Below are positions 7,777 through 15,894 of a stretch of 33,647 nucleotides of DNA, piece by piece. Each line of letters begins with the position of its first letter. The stretch's first letter is position 1. This DNA is from Paenibacillus alginolyticus DSM 5050 = NBRC 15375 (GTDB lineage: Bacteria > Bacillota > Bacilli > Paenibacillales > NBRC-103111): the NCBI RefSeq assembly GCF_000422905.1, contig NZ_AUGY01000089.1:1-33647 (forward strand), given 5' to 3'. The notes beneath the pieces were generated by a model that saw only the letters and a program-made list of their open reading frames with translations, had not been told where the DNA came from and made no database searches. The translations under genes and the position numbers were made by a program.

Positions 7777-7969
7777 ATTGGTAAACTAATTGGCAACAAG
7801 TGGTAAATCCTGTGACAATCGCTGGTAAAAACATGGCAGAAGTGGTACATTCTTATGGCCGATGGGATTGGTTGGGTTTGTGACCTCCGTAGATGGTACT
7901 GTGGAAGATAGGACTGGATTAGTAATGATTAGCTACCGCACTTCGTTTGCTTACCAAACAAAAAAGTAA
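7777..7969 (+). pseudogene. remnant of a cell-wall-binding-repeat protein (tentative)
   Basis: No open frame survives, but pieces in two frames read like the C-terminal repeats of choline- or cell-wall-binding proteins: WYILMADGIGW followed in the next frame by GFVTSVDGTV, then EDRTGLVMISY and a stop at 7967-7969. These repeats normally have the form W-Y-Y-x-x-x-x-D-G-x-x-x-x-G-W. At DNA level GGTAAA recurs at 7780, 7802 and 7824, with GGTAC at 7844, i.e. every 20-22 bases, which fits decayed protein repeats. A terminator follows at once, as expected at the end of a former gene. The reading is weak because little sequence is left. Confidence 0.35.
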
Positions 7970-7998
7970 TGAATGGTGAAGCTATTCATTACTTCTTT
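7963..7998 (+). terminator. intrinsic terminator behind the gene remnant
   Basis: AAGTAATGAAT pairs with ATTCATTACTT around the loop GGTGAAGCT and is followed by CTTTATTT. It overlaps the stop codon of the cell-wall-binding remnant. Confidence 0.7.
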
Positions 7999-8136
7999 AT
8001 TTGGTTCATATTTTTTTATTATCCATTTATCAACCAAAATACTTTTTCTATATTAACATGTGCTTTTTGTCATTCCTATTTTTATTCACAAGTATAGTTG
8101 CCCAGTTATTCGATTCTAACTAGCTGTGAAATGCAC

Positions 8137-9852
8137 TCAACGTGTGTCGTGCTCGGAATAGGGACACAATTCACTCCCTTCATTTTTCAGCGACTTTTTT
8201 TGAAATGGACTGCACGTTTTGCCTTGAACGCTGTTATGAAAACCGGTTTTGTATACGAAGGTCAGCTTGTATGGATTAGGTTGCTCTGGATCGGCGTCCG
8301 TGCCGATGATGATTTTATCAACAATACTTTCAAATACGCTGCGATCAAACGATGGCAAGAGCTCGTTCGTGCGAAGCACCTTGCGAAAATGCTCCAGCCG
8401 CTTGCCCGTATCGATTTCTTCTTGTGCGGATTGCTCCAACTGAGACTTCTCTTCAAGTAATCCCGACAACGAAGCGTCCAGCTCCGCATATTTCTGCTCG
8501 TAAGTTGCCCGGTCGATTTTTTCATCCAAGCACAGATCGATCAGCTTGCAGCGTTTTTGCTCCAATGCCTGAATGTCGGTGATCAATTTATTCAGCCGTC
8601 TTTGACTATTCTGGTCGCTGAACACAGCTTCCATTCTTTTCATCAGCTCATCAATAATGTCCGTATGATTGCGGCATACCAATTTGTACGACTCCACAAA
8701 GGCGTCCTCAATTATTTTCTCATCCAAGCCTTTGCTGTGAGGACAGAGCTTCTTTCCCTTTTTGGTAGAGGTGACGCACTGCCAAACTGACTTTTCGTTT
8801 GGAGTTCCGCTGTGCCAGCTCCGCCGCGAGAAATTGCTTTTACAAAACGCACATTCCAGCATGCTGCTGAATGCAAATTTCCTGCTGTATTTGTCACGTT
8901 TGCCTTTCATACCGCGACGGCGATTCTCGCCCCTTCTATGCAGGATAGCCTGCGCCCGCTCAAAGACTTCTTCGCTGATGATCGGCTCGTGGTGATTTTT
9001 GACATAAAACTGATCTTCCTCGCCATAATTCTCAAGTCTTCTCTTGGATATGGGATCGAGGGTAAAGGTCTTTCCCTGTAGCAAGTCGCCTTTGTATTTC
9101 TCATTTTTGATGATACCAAGAATGCTCGTATCCTGCCATTCAATTCTTCCATACTTGGTCTTATGTCCTGCCTCGGTTAATTCCTTAGCAATAACGTATG
9201 CGCCCATGCCATCAACGTAGCGCTGAAAAATATAGCGAACAAGCTCCGCTTCTTCCTGGTTGATGGAAATCTTCTTCGTGCTCGGATCGTAATCGTACCC
9301 CAAGCAGCTTTGGAAGCCGACCAACTCGCCGCGCTTCATTTTCATCTTCAAGCCCTTTTTGACGTTAGCTGAGATATTTTCGACTTCCTGCTGCGCTACG
9401 GAACTCAATATGACAAGCAACAACTCGCCGTCCATCGTCAGCGTATTGATATTCTCGTCTTCAAAAAATACAGCAACGCCCTTATCCTTTAGCATACGGA
9501 CGTACTTCAGTGTATCGAGCGTGTTTCTGGCAAAACGGGAGATGGACTTCGTGATGACCATGTCGATTTTTCCGTCCATGCAGTCGTTAATCATGCGCTG
9601 GAAATCCTCGCGCTTCGTCACCTGTGTGCCGGTAATCGCTTCGTCCGCATACATATCAACCAACACCCAGTCGCTGCGCTTGCTCACGAGATCTGTATAA
9701 TAAGCGACCTGCGACTTGTAGCTGTTCAACTGCTCCTCGGAGTCGGTGCTTACTCGGGCATATGGGGCAACACGGAGAACATCCGACGATTTCCCGCCGT
9801 TTCGATCAACTATTTTTCGGCTAGCTTTAATCACTTCTACTTCAAGCGCCAT
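8137..9852 (-). CDS. large serine recombinase
   Basis: A site-specific recombinase of about 571 residues. The N-terminal resolvase domain contains the catalytic serine at about residue 35 (RVAPYARVSTDSEEQLNSYK), followed by MVITKSISRFARNTLDTL and the conserved QQEVENISANVKKGL helix. The recombinase domain follows (FQRYVDGMGAYVIAKEL to HHEPIISEEVFERAQAIL). Then come a zinc ribbon (MLECAFCKSNF and later cysteines in WQCVTS and KLCPHS) and a coiled-coil segment. Such enzymes integrate and excise conjugative or mobilisable elements and phages. The ATG at 9852 has GGAGG eight bases upstream and is preferred over one at 9867. The gene normally lies at one end of its element, so an attachment site may be near 8.0-8.1 kb. 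Its link to the conjugation module at 17.7 kb and beyond is not proven. Confidence 0.92.
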   Translation of the reverse strand: MALEVEVIKASRKIVDRNGGKSSDVLRVAPYARVSTDSEEQLNSYKSQVAYYTDLVSKRSDWVLVDMYADEAITGTQVTKREDFQRMINDCMDGKIDMVITKSISRFARNTLDTLKYVRMLKDKGVAVFFEDENINTLTMDGELLLVILSSVAQQEVENISANVKKGLKMKMKRGELVGFQSCLGYDYDPSTKKISINQEEAELVRYIFQRYVDGMGAYVIAKELTEAGHKTKYGRIEWQDTSILGIIKNEKYKGDLLQGKTFTLDPISKRRLENYGEEDQFYVKNHHEPIISEEVFERAQAILHRRGENRRRGMKGKRDKYSRKFAFSSMLECAFCKSNFSRRSWHSGTPNEKSVWQCVTSTKKGKKLCPHSKGLDEKIIEDAFVESYKLVCRNHTDIIDELMKRMEAVFSDQNSQRRLNKLITDIQALEQKRCKLIDLCLDEKIDRATYEQKYAELDASLSGLLEEKSQLEQSAQEEIDTGKRLEHFRKVLRTNELLPSFDRSVFESIVDKIIIGTDADPEQPNPYKLTFVYKTGFHNSVQGKTCSPFQKKSLKNEGSELCPYSEHDTR

Positions 9853-9923
9853 AGCCTCATCCTCCATTCTTATTAACTCGCCATCAGTATAATAAGAGTT
9901 GGGCGGACCGACAAATGTGCAAA

Positions 9924-10070
9924 TTATGAAGTCAGGTCCGAAATGATGCCGTACTCTCTCATGGTTTTGCCCTTGATCTGATGGAACTCACTTTCAGTGA
10001 TTAAAGAGAGATTCAATAACTGTTTAATCATCGCAATTTGCATGCTATATCTGATCAGCTTTGAGTTCAT
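9924..10070 (-). CDS. small conserved-type protein upstream of the recombinase
   Basis: A 48-residue protein beginning MNSKLIRYSMQIAMIKQLLN and ending MREYGIISDLTS. GGGAGGTCGGGT stands before the ATG. The sequence has the look of small SHOCT-like proteins often encoded beside serine recombinases on integrative elements of Bacillota: a hydrophobic helix, then a short acidic linker with ITESEFHQIKGK. It is 72 bases upstream of the recombinase start and in the same direction, so probably in one operon. No function is known; a role in recombination or its control is only suggested by position. Confidence 0.65.
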   Translation of the reverse strand: MNSKLIRYSMQIAMIKQLLNLSLITESEFHQIKGKTMREYGIISDLTS

Positions 10071-10105
10071 ACCCGACCTCCCGATCATTCAGACATGCTG
10101 AAAAG

Positions 10106-10150
10106 CAGAGATGCGCACCCGAAAAATTTCACTTATGCGCATCTCTGTTT
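10106..10150. terminator. hairpin between two small minus-strand genes
   Basis: CAGAGATGCGCA pairs perfectly with TGCGCATCTCTG, a 12-bp stem with a 20-base loop. On the minus strand CTTTTC follows and on the plus strand TTTCC, so it could end transcripts weakly from either side. Confidence 0.55.
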
Positions 10151-10200
10151 CCGCCTCTGTTTTGGTTGCATACCTAAAAGTCTTATCCAGCGGACAGTGG

Positions 10201-10287
10201 TTAACTGTACTCATAGGCGTCAGCCTCTTCCAGGATCGCTGCAAGCCGCCCCCATTGCGATGAGCTATGGCTGGGCGGAAGTATCAT
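10201..10287 (-). CDS. possible very small protein (28 residues)
   Basis: The frame reads MILPPSHSSSQWGRLAAILE then EADAYEYS and stops. GGAGGGAT precedes the ATG closely, and a strong hairpin lies downstream (10106-10150). I do not recognise it. Its length makes chance a real alternative; the ribosome binding site and the hairpin are the only support. It lies upstream of the small protein and the recombinase gene, in the same direction. Confidence 0.3.
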   Translation of the reverse strand: MILPPSHSSSQWGRLAAILEEADAYEYS

Positions 10288-10870
10288 TATCCCTCCGTAT
10301 GGGTCTTCGCCTTAAATGGTACCGCCATTCATTGATTGCATGGCAAAATCGCTCGCATTCCATCGGTTCTGCTAACAAGGCATACAAAAACAAGAATCGA
10401 CAAAATGGTCGTGGCGCGCCTGCAACGTGGCTATCCTTCATGGCCATGCGGGGAACGTACCGGATAAGATTGTATTTGGTTGTTAAGGAGCGATGAGGGC
10501 GACATTTATCCCTCTACTATCCGCTACGTTTTCGGGATAAAATCGGACTCCGGTTGCAAGATTTCGAGAAAAATATTTTACGGGATGGAAAACGAGGAGG
10601 TTGGCAGGGAGTTGGTAAAATAAAAAGACGGTGCAAGGAATTCCTGTTCACGCTTTTTGGCAGCTTCCAATACAATCTTGAAATGTTTACTGCTTAACCT
10701 TATGGTATGCTATATTTTCTATTCGACTTGTTATCGCATGTTATCGCATCCATTGACGTATTCATAAATCATTTGTAATTTAGTATCTCCTTAATGCCGC
10801 TAAATTTAACAATTTATGTATCCAATCCATGGCGTAAAGGGCAGACTTATTTTGCATTTGCATATGGATT
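10288..10870. other. stretch without recognised genes
   Basis: Short open frames exist on both strands (for example a 60-codon frame at 10265-10447 on the minus strand) but none resembles a known protein or has a good ribosome binding site. A directly repeated GTTATCGCAT pair lies at about 10730-10750. Nothing else was seen. Confidence 0.4.
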
Positions 10871-10878
10871 CCTTTTTC

Positions 10879-11388
10879 TTACAAATGTAATGCCACGATT
10901 CCCTGAAGCCGGGCCATACCCGGCATTGAATCGGAATACTCGCCGCGGGTGACCGCGAAACCGATGACGACTTGCGACAAGTCGACTTCCAACAGGCCGG
11001 CCACGCTGTGGAACACTTCACGCTGAATAAGCTCGTCGGATTCCAGCAGGAAGTCCATCGCCCGATAGCCGTGCTGCACATCGAAGGACGACAGTTGTGG
11101 AATGACAACTTCACGATCCACCCAGTCTTCGGCTGCCAGCTTGCTGCCGGGATCAAGCACATGATTGGCCACCATGGTAAAATGGCGCGTTCTACCGTCA
11201 CTTCGGAATTCCCGGTCCGCCAAGCGCTTATGAAGGCCTAATCGATGCCGAACTCCAAAAACTCCTTCCAAAACTGATCCAGTAGCCAGGTACCGCCGAG
11301 TACCTGGGACATCAACAGCTTCACGGCAGAGCGCCGAGGCTTCGTAGCAGGCGTCTCAAGCGGATCGCAGATAAAGTGCTGAATGCAT
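10879..11388 (-). pseudogene. IS1634-type transposase, N-terminal fragment with frameshift
   Basis: Two overlapping minus-strand frames together read as the front part of an IS1634/IS4-like transposase. The first gives QHFICDPLETPATK, then SAVKLLMSQVLGGTWLLDQF and WKEFLEFGID before a stop. The second continues as HKRLADREFRSDGRTRHFTM, VANHVLDPGSKLAAEDWVDR and GYRAMDFLLESDELIQREVF. The join at about 11240 is a frameshift. After LLEVDL the match fades and the frame ends at 10879, so the catalytic domain is missing. No terminal inverted repeats were found. The fragment marks an old insertion and deletion event between the recombinase region and the sporulation-type genes. Confidence 0.65.
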
Positions 11389-11619
11389 GTTTATGAAGGT
11401 GAATTAGACTCATTTATGAAAAAGAATGGTATAACTAAGTTGAAGAAAAGTAGAGCTTTTCGGTATCCCCAAAAGGCTGTGTTTCCGCCTCATATAGACA
11501 ACCAACCCGATAAAAATGACCAGAAACCGGGCGGATGCCGTTGTTCACTTCTATGCATCTGCCATAGACTGGTGTTGTAAGTTCATCAAAACTCACCTAC
11601 CAAGGAGGAATGGTTTCGA

Positions 11620-11823
11620 ATGCAGTTTATCAAACAGGAAATGCCCATGTATACGCATGACCACGCCGCTTATGTCAGGCAAATGTACGACTGGCACGTG
11701 AAAATGGCTCAGTATCAAGACCAATTGCGTGCCTTTCATCTGGAAAGAGCGAAACAATTTCAAAAGATGGCCGAAGAAAGAGTGAAAACATCAGAAATAC
11801 CCAGCGGCACCAGCGCCGCTTAA
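11620..11823 (+). CDS. small hypothetical protein, possibly spore-associated
   Basis: A 67-residue protein, hydrophilic and rich in Met, Gln and aromatic residues (MQFIKQEMPMYTHDHAAYVR, then MYDWHVKMAQYQDQLRAFHL). AAGGAGG stands about ten bases before the ATG. I do not recognise a family. The composition (many Tyr, Gln, His and Met) resembles small spore coat or outer-layer proteins, and the neighbours include sporulation genes, but this is only a suggestion. The next gene starts 12 bases downstream, so the two are likely in one operon. Confidence 0.6.
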   Translation: MQFIKQEMPMYTHDHAAYVRQMYDWHVKMAQYQDQLRAFHLERAKQFQKMAEERVKTSEIPSGTSAA

Positions 11824-11835
11824 AGGCGAACCGAC

Positions 11836-12066
11836 ATGGAGCGATGTGATGAATTGGCAGCATTCCGAATCAAAATCTGGGACCGTTATTTAACCCTTCG
11901 TTCCCAATATGGAACCCGGATGCCCTTGTCTTTCGACCAGTTCTGGTACGACTTTTTGGCCAGGCGCATGATATCCGACTGTGGAGTAGAGCAAGTATAT
12001 GAGGACTTCTGCAACAACTGGGAGAATCAGTGCGTGGAAAATGTTTGCGATTCGAGCCATAGGTAG
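11836..12066 (+). CDS. hypothetical protein in the same small operon
   Basis: A 76-residue protein (MERCDELAAFRIKIWDRYLT, then MPLSFDQFWYDFLARRMISD), rich in aromatic residues and ending with several cysteines (YEDFCNNWENQCVENVCDSS). No known domain is recognised. Only 12 bases separate it from the preceding stop, and AAGGCG before the ATG is a modest ribosome binding site. Cysteine- and aromatic-rich small proteins are common in spore outer layers, but a spore role is unproven. Confidence 0.5.
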   Translation: MERCDELAAFRIKIWDRYLTLRSQYGTRMPLSFDQFWYDFLARRMISDCGVEQVYEDFCNNWENQCVENVCDSSHR

Positions 12067-12067
12067 A

Positions 12068-12217
12068 ATGCCGGAAGTTTTTTTAAACGAACCGATTCAT
12101 ACTTCGTTTTGTCCCGAGGAGGTGGCGGCCATGACAGAGGGGCAACCGGCGAAGAGCGAGGAAATGCTGCAAACCGCATTCCGATTAAACAAAATGTCCG
12201 ACTTGCTCCGTGCGTAA
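12068..12217 (+). CDS. possible small protein (49 or 28 residues)
   Basis: The frame from the ATG at 12068 reads MPEVFLNEPIHTSFCPEEVA, then AMTEGQPAKSEEMLQTAFRL and NKMSDLLRA. It follows the previous stop directly, in another frame. An alternative ATG at 12131 has a better ribosome binding site (GAGGAGGTGGC) and would give only 28 residues. Not recognised. A hairpin terminator follows within about 60 bases, consistent with this being the last gene of the little operon. Confidence 0.4.
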   Translation: MPEVFLNEPIHTSFCPEEVAAMTEGQPAKSEEMLQTAFRLNKMSDLLRA

Positions 12218-12277
12218 GTTGGAAAATTCATTGTATAATTTTCGAAGACAACTTATCCTGAGAAATAGGACCACCAA

Positions 12278-12321
12278 AAGGCCGGCTGTTGCCCAAAATG
12301 GGCAGCTCCGGTCTTTGATAT
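12278..12321 (+). terminator. probable intrinsic terminator
   Basis: AAAGGCCGG pairs with CCGGTCTTT and an inner GCCCA pairs with TGGGC, with a few mismatches between. The T-run that follows is weak (TTTGATATTTG). Confidence 0.5.
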
Positions 12322-12725
12322 TTGTATACAGGGGACAAGGGTAGATGGGATCAAATCCAAGCGGACTTTCACGATGCGGATAACTGCATAGGATGATTCG
12401 TTTCTGGACAACTTAAATGCTGTTTGCATAAATTTGGAAAGGCGGATGCCTGCATGTTACCAACATTCAGTACAAGCATTAAAAACTGGACTACTTCTGC
12501 CCCGACAACCAAATCGATGTAAAAATTGCATCTGGAGCAACTGGGATGGGTTGAAACAATTTTGTTCGAAACCTGTCTGCATTAAGAAACAACCAGTATA
12601 AGAGAAAGTCCATCTTCTTTTACTTGATCATGTTCGGTTATCTGCAAAGAATTCTTGCCCAGTGACTGGCATTTTTGCCGAGGACGCATATAATGACGTG
12701 ATCCAACTTTGAGGAGTGATGAATC
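12322..12725. other. intergenic stretch, upstream region of the next gene
   Basis: No gene is recognised in these 400 bases. Near its end, CATATAATG at about 12687 resembles the -10 element of promoters read by the mother-cell sporulation sigma factors E and K, but no convincing -35 element was found at the right distance. Confidence 0.3.
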
Positions 12726-13199
12726 ATGTCCGTTGCGGCTCAAACAAGTACAAAGAGTTTACCTCCCTTTTCCATATGGGGAGTTCATGCATCTGTCGCC
12801 GGAAGACCGGTTGTGTGGGGCAAACTAGTGATGCGTGTTTTGCAGGACCAGCAAATTCAAGGCACCATCCAATTTCGCGGAACGCCGATTCCGATTGAAG
12901 GAAGTTGGAATGAAAGCACGCAGCAGATCATGTTTCATTCCCCCTACGCCGCCTACTCCGGCCAATTAACCATCTATGACGATGTCAAGATTCAACTTCG
13001 GCATTTGGTTCTCACCGGACGTCTGCGGATGCTACCCTCTTCTTTACAGGCGGGCGAATATGGAACCTGGGTAGCGACAACTGATATAAGCTTGGCGGGG
13101 TATAGCGGCTATATCCCACCGCAACCGCCTTCAACTTCGCTGCCGCCGGTCGGCGTATTTGTAACGTCGAATATACTGTATGGAAACTCGCGTATATAA
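12726..13199 (+). CDS. hypothetical protein, predicted beta-rich
   Basis: A 157-residue protein with no membrane segment and no recognised family. The middle is made of short alternating strands (KLVMRVLQDQQIQGTIQFRG, GTPIPIEGSWNE, YAAYSGQLTIYDD), suggesting a beta-sandwich-like fold. It ends in a proline-rich stretch (YSGYIPPQPPSTSLPPVGVF). GAGGAGTGATG precedes the ATG. A stand-alone position with a possible sporulation-type -10 element and sporulation neighbours would fit a spore-associated structural protein; nothing in the sequence proves it. Confidence 0.55.
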   Translation: MSVAAQTSTKSLPPFSIWGVHASVAGRPVVWGKLVMRVLQDQQIQGTIQFRGTPIPIEGSWNESTQQIMFHSPYAAYSGQLTIYDDVKIQLRHLVLTGRLRMLPSSLQAGEYGTWVATTDISLAGYSGYIPPQPPSTSLPPVGVFVTSNILYGNSRI

Positions 13200-13328
13200 A
13201 ACAGGCACATATCGGATGAAAAATGATCGGTAAGCGGATAACGGAAAGGGGTGGCATCGGTGGACGAAAATTAGATTCATCATGTAATCGAACAAGCCTA
13301 TCAATTGATTGTCTAAGCACACCGCAAC

Positions 13329-13835
13329 ATGACTGACATTTGGCGCACTCACGTACTATTTACGCGACAATGGTGGTTGGGAGTAGGTTTATCGATATGC
13401 CCCTGGCTATTTTGGATCGGATTTCGGGATAAGAGAGCTACGGGACAGTTTCTCCTATCCGGGTTTATGATGATTATCGTGTCGTCGTGGCTGGACCAGC
13501 TTGGGATTGCCATGGGACTTTGGCATTATCACTGGGAAGTCATACCATTCATGCCCGCTAATTTTCCATGGAATTTTTCACTTCTTCCCGTCACGGTTAT
13601 GTTCTTACACCAGTACAAGTCTGGCATACATCCGTTGTTCTAAGCTCTCCTATTTGGGGGATTTTCCGCTTTTGTGGCCGAGCCGGTCTCACAAATGGCC
13701 GATTTATACCACCCCGTTCACTGGAAACATACCTATTCTTTTCCTATCTATGTTGGGCTGTACTTGCTGGCTTCAAGCATTGCCAAGAAGGGCATAGATT
13801 TCGGTAAGTCTTTTCAGAAAGACTCTAACCCCTGA
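13329..13835 (+). pseudogene. CBO0543-family membrane protein with an in-frame stop
   Basis: The reading frame starts MTDIWRTHVLFTRQWWLGVG and shows several membrane segments (LSICPWLFWIGF, FLLSGFMMIIVSSWLDQL, FPWNFSLLPVTVMFLHQYKS), typical of the small CBO0543-type membrane proteins of spore formers. A TAA at 13641-13643 ends it at 104 residues. The same frame then continues with clearly family-like sequence for 64 more codons (ALLFGGFSAFVAEPVSQMAD, LYHPVHWKHTYSFPIYVGLY) to a TGA at 13833-13835. The lesion is therefore a nonsense change rather than a frameshift. No strong ribosome binding site is seen. The function of the family is unknown. Confidence 0.7.
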
Positions 13836-13924
13836 CAATAGCCAATCATCAAATTTTACCATTCATTATTATTCTGACGGGTTGACATATTACATATGGA
13901 TGCCATTTCAGGAGGTGATTCAAC

Positions 13925-14131
13925 ATGACGGTAGCTTCTCAAGTGAAAACAGCTGTAGCTTCATTAAAAAGCGCACAGGCCAGCTTTGAACAGTTTGCGT
14001 TAAATACACAAAACCAGCAGGCCAAAACCACGTTCACAAATGCAGCGCAACAGACACAAAACATTATTGACCAGGTCACTCCACGGTTACAACAAATTGA
14101 ACAGGAAGAACCGCAGTATAAAGGTTTCTAA
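13925..14131 (+). CDS. DUF1657 protein
   Basis: A 68-residue DUF1657 protein, full length for the family: MTVASQVKTAVASLKSAQAS, FEQFALNTQNQQAKTTFTNA, ending QQIEQEEPQYKGF. The family is found in spore formers, often encoded next to spoVA-type genes, including the mobile spoVA2 operons linked to spore heat resistance. Its own role is unknown. AGGAGGTGATT stands before the ATG, and a hairpin follows the stop, so it appears to be its own transcript. The next gene encodes a cardiolipin synthase, a protein also reported near DUF1657 genes in such spore-resistance elements. Confidence 0.92.
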   Translation: MTVASQVKTAVASLKSAQASFEQFALNTQNQQAKTTFTNAAQQTQNIIDQVTPRLQQIEQEEPQYKGF

Positions 14132-14135
14132 AAAA

Positions 14136-14173
14136 GGCCATGCCGATCTCTTCTCGGCATGGCTGCCCCTTTA
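14136..14173 (+). terminator. hairpin after the DUF1657 gene
   Basis: GCCATGCCGA (14137-14146) pairs perfectly with TCGGCATGGC (14154-14163). A short T-rich tail (CCCCTTTATTT) follows. It separates the DUF1657 and cardiolipin synthase genes and may be only partly effective. Confidence 0.65.
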
Positions 14174-14210
14174 TTTCCTCGTAGATGACTGGATTGGGAG
14201 GCTGATTTTC

Positions 14211-15722
14211 TTGGCATGGATAGCAGGATTATGGCTAGTAAATACGGCACTGTTGATCATTATTGCGGTTCGGGAGGTGCGCCGCCCCGCCAAAGCGTTG
14301 ACTTGGATATCAGTCGGACTTGTATTACCGATTATCGGATTCGTTTGTTACCTGTTCGTAACGAATCCTGTGCAAATGCGGCGGGACAAGCTCGTTTCTT
14401 CGCACAATAACCCGATAGCGTTGCCTCCAGCATGTGGTGACTCCGCTTTTGTTATCGCTCGGGCTTTGCAACCTTTGTCTGTCAGTGGCCTTCGAACCGG
14501 TTACGTCCAAATCCTCACGAACGGGATGGAAACCTATGGAAAACTCCTTCAATCAATTCAGGCCGCACAAAAGACAATCGATCTGGAATATTACATATAC
14601 CGGAATGACCATATCGGTAAACGTATCACAGATGTGCTGATTGAACGGGCTCTATTCGGTGTAAACATTCGTTTTATTAGGGATGGCTGGGGAAGCCGGT
14701 CGTTTCCCAAACATGTGATTCGCCGGATGATAGAAGCAGGCATTGAATGCAGGACCATCTTTCCCTTGCGATTCCCCTGGGTATTATCCAACTTGACATA
14801 CCGGGATCATTGCAAGATCGTCATCGTCGACGGTAAGGAAGCCTTCATGGGAGGAATCAACGTTGGGGACGAGTATACCGGAATGAAGCCGGATGTCGGT
14901 TTTTGGCGCGACACTCATATGCGGTTAACCGGCGAAACAGCGGATGATGTGAAAGCCGTTTTTGAGGCTCACTGGAAAATGGCGTCACCGGACATGCTCC
15001 ATTCAACGAGAAAGGCAAAATTTATCCCTGAATCGGCTCAACTGTCAGACGATAAAGCCATTCATCCATTTCCAACCGGCAAAACAGAACGATACGGATG
15101 GGAATGGGGATCGGAGCTGGGAACGATGGAAGGCACCCACATGGGAAAAGCTTCCCCGTCCAAGGATTCGCATAACGTCTATATACAGATATTCGAAGGC
15201 AATCCCGGGCTGCCTACTCCGATCATTCGGGAAATGCATTTCATCTGCCTGACTCAGGCGACCCGAACCATCGACGTGACCAACCCTTATTTTATACCCG
15301 ATGCGGATATCATGATGGCCATCAAAACAGCCGCGGCGCGTGGCGTTCGAGTGAGATTACTGGTGCCGCGCCAAGTGATTCCTAAAGTTGCAGGAGCTGC
15401 AAGCCGTACGTATTATGGCGAACTCGTGGAAGCAGGGATCAATGTGTTTCAGTACAACAAAGGGGTATTGCACGCCAAAGTCATGATTATCGATGGCGAG
15501 ATTGCCGAAGTGGGTTCTTCCAACTACGATCTCCGTAGTTACCGTTTAAACTACGAAGTGTGTGCAGTGATGTATCACTCTGATGTGGCCCGGGAACTTA
15601 CGGAACAATTCGAACGGGATCTCGCCGAGGCTACTCCATATCGTTTGGAAGATCATATGCATCGTACTTCTTCCGAGCGCATGCTTGATCAAGCAGCGCG
15701 TTTGTTATCTCCTTTGTTATAA
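14211..15722 (+). CDS. cls: cardiolipin synthase (phospholipase D family)
   Basis: A membrane enzyme of about 503 residues that joins two phosphatidylglycerols to cardiolipin. Two N-terminal membrane segments (LWLVNTALLIIIAV and WISVGLVLPIIGFVCYLFV) precede two phospholipase D domains with HKD motifs: HCKIVIVDGKEAFMGGINVG and HAKVMIIDGEIAEVGSSNYD. Both catalytic sets are intact, and the length fits the family. The TTG at 14211 is chosen because GGGAGG lies nine bases upstream and the protein then begins at the first membrane segment; the frame is open further back into the DUF1657 gene, which is not a credible start. Between the two HKD domains there is a longer linker (near IHPFPTGKTERYGWEWGSEL). 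In this setting it may be a sporulation-related paralogue; that is inference. Confidence 0.9.
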   Translation: MAWIAGLWLVNTALLIIIAVREVRRPAKALTWISVGLVLPIIGFVCYLFVTNPVQMRRDKLVSSHNNPIALPPACGDSAFVIARALQPLSVSGLRTGYVQILTNGMETYGKLLQSIQAAQKTIDLEYYIYRNDHIGKRITDVLIERALFGVNIRFIRDGWGSRSFPKHVIRRMIEAGIECRTIFPLRFPWVLSNLTYRDHCKIVIVDGKEAFMGGINVGDEYTGMKPDVGFWRDTHMRLTGETADDVKAVFEAHWKMASPDMLHSTRKAKFIPESAQLSDDKAIHPFPTGKTERYGWEWGSELGTMEGTHMGKASPSKDSHNVYIQIFEGNPGLPTPIIREMHFICLTQATRTIDVTNPYFIPDADIMMAIKTAAARGVRVRLLVPRQVIPKVAGAASRTYYGELVEAGINVFQYNKGVLHAKVMIIDGEIAEVGSSNYDLRSYRLNYEVCAVMYHSDVARELTEQFERDLAEATPYRLEDHMHRTSSERMLDQAARLLSPLL

Positions 15723-15894
15723 ATTTCAAAAATTACATGGAATTGAATCCGAAGTCCAATTACAAATGTATATAGCGAAAGGGGAGAAGGCTTCCAACGA
15801 ATACAAGTAATATCGAATTTGGGCAACAGTTTATGGTGCAAATATCACGCCCGGCATATAGTGTAAAAAAAGGAGCTGCATCATAGATGATCAT

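Noticed and set aside
7780..7850. Plasmid iterons
   Set aside because: Repeats share only GGTAAA, there is no Rep gene nearby, and the translated pieces fit a decayed repeat protein better.
10265..10447. 60-codon minus-strand frame
   Set aside because: Cysteine- and arginine-rich, with no ribosome binding site and no similarity known to me.
11383..11580. 65-codon plus-strand frame
   Set aside because: It has no ribosome binding site or family resemblance and changes composition halfway; probably chance.
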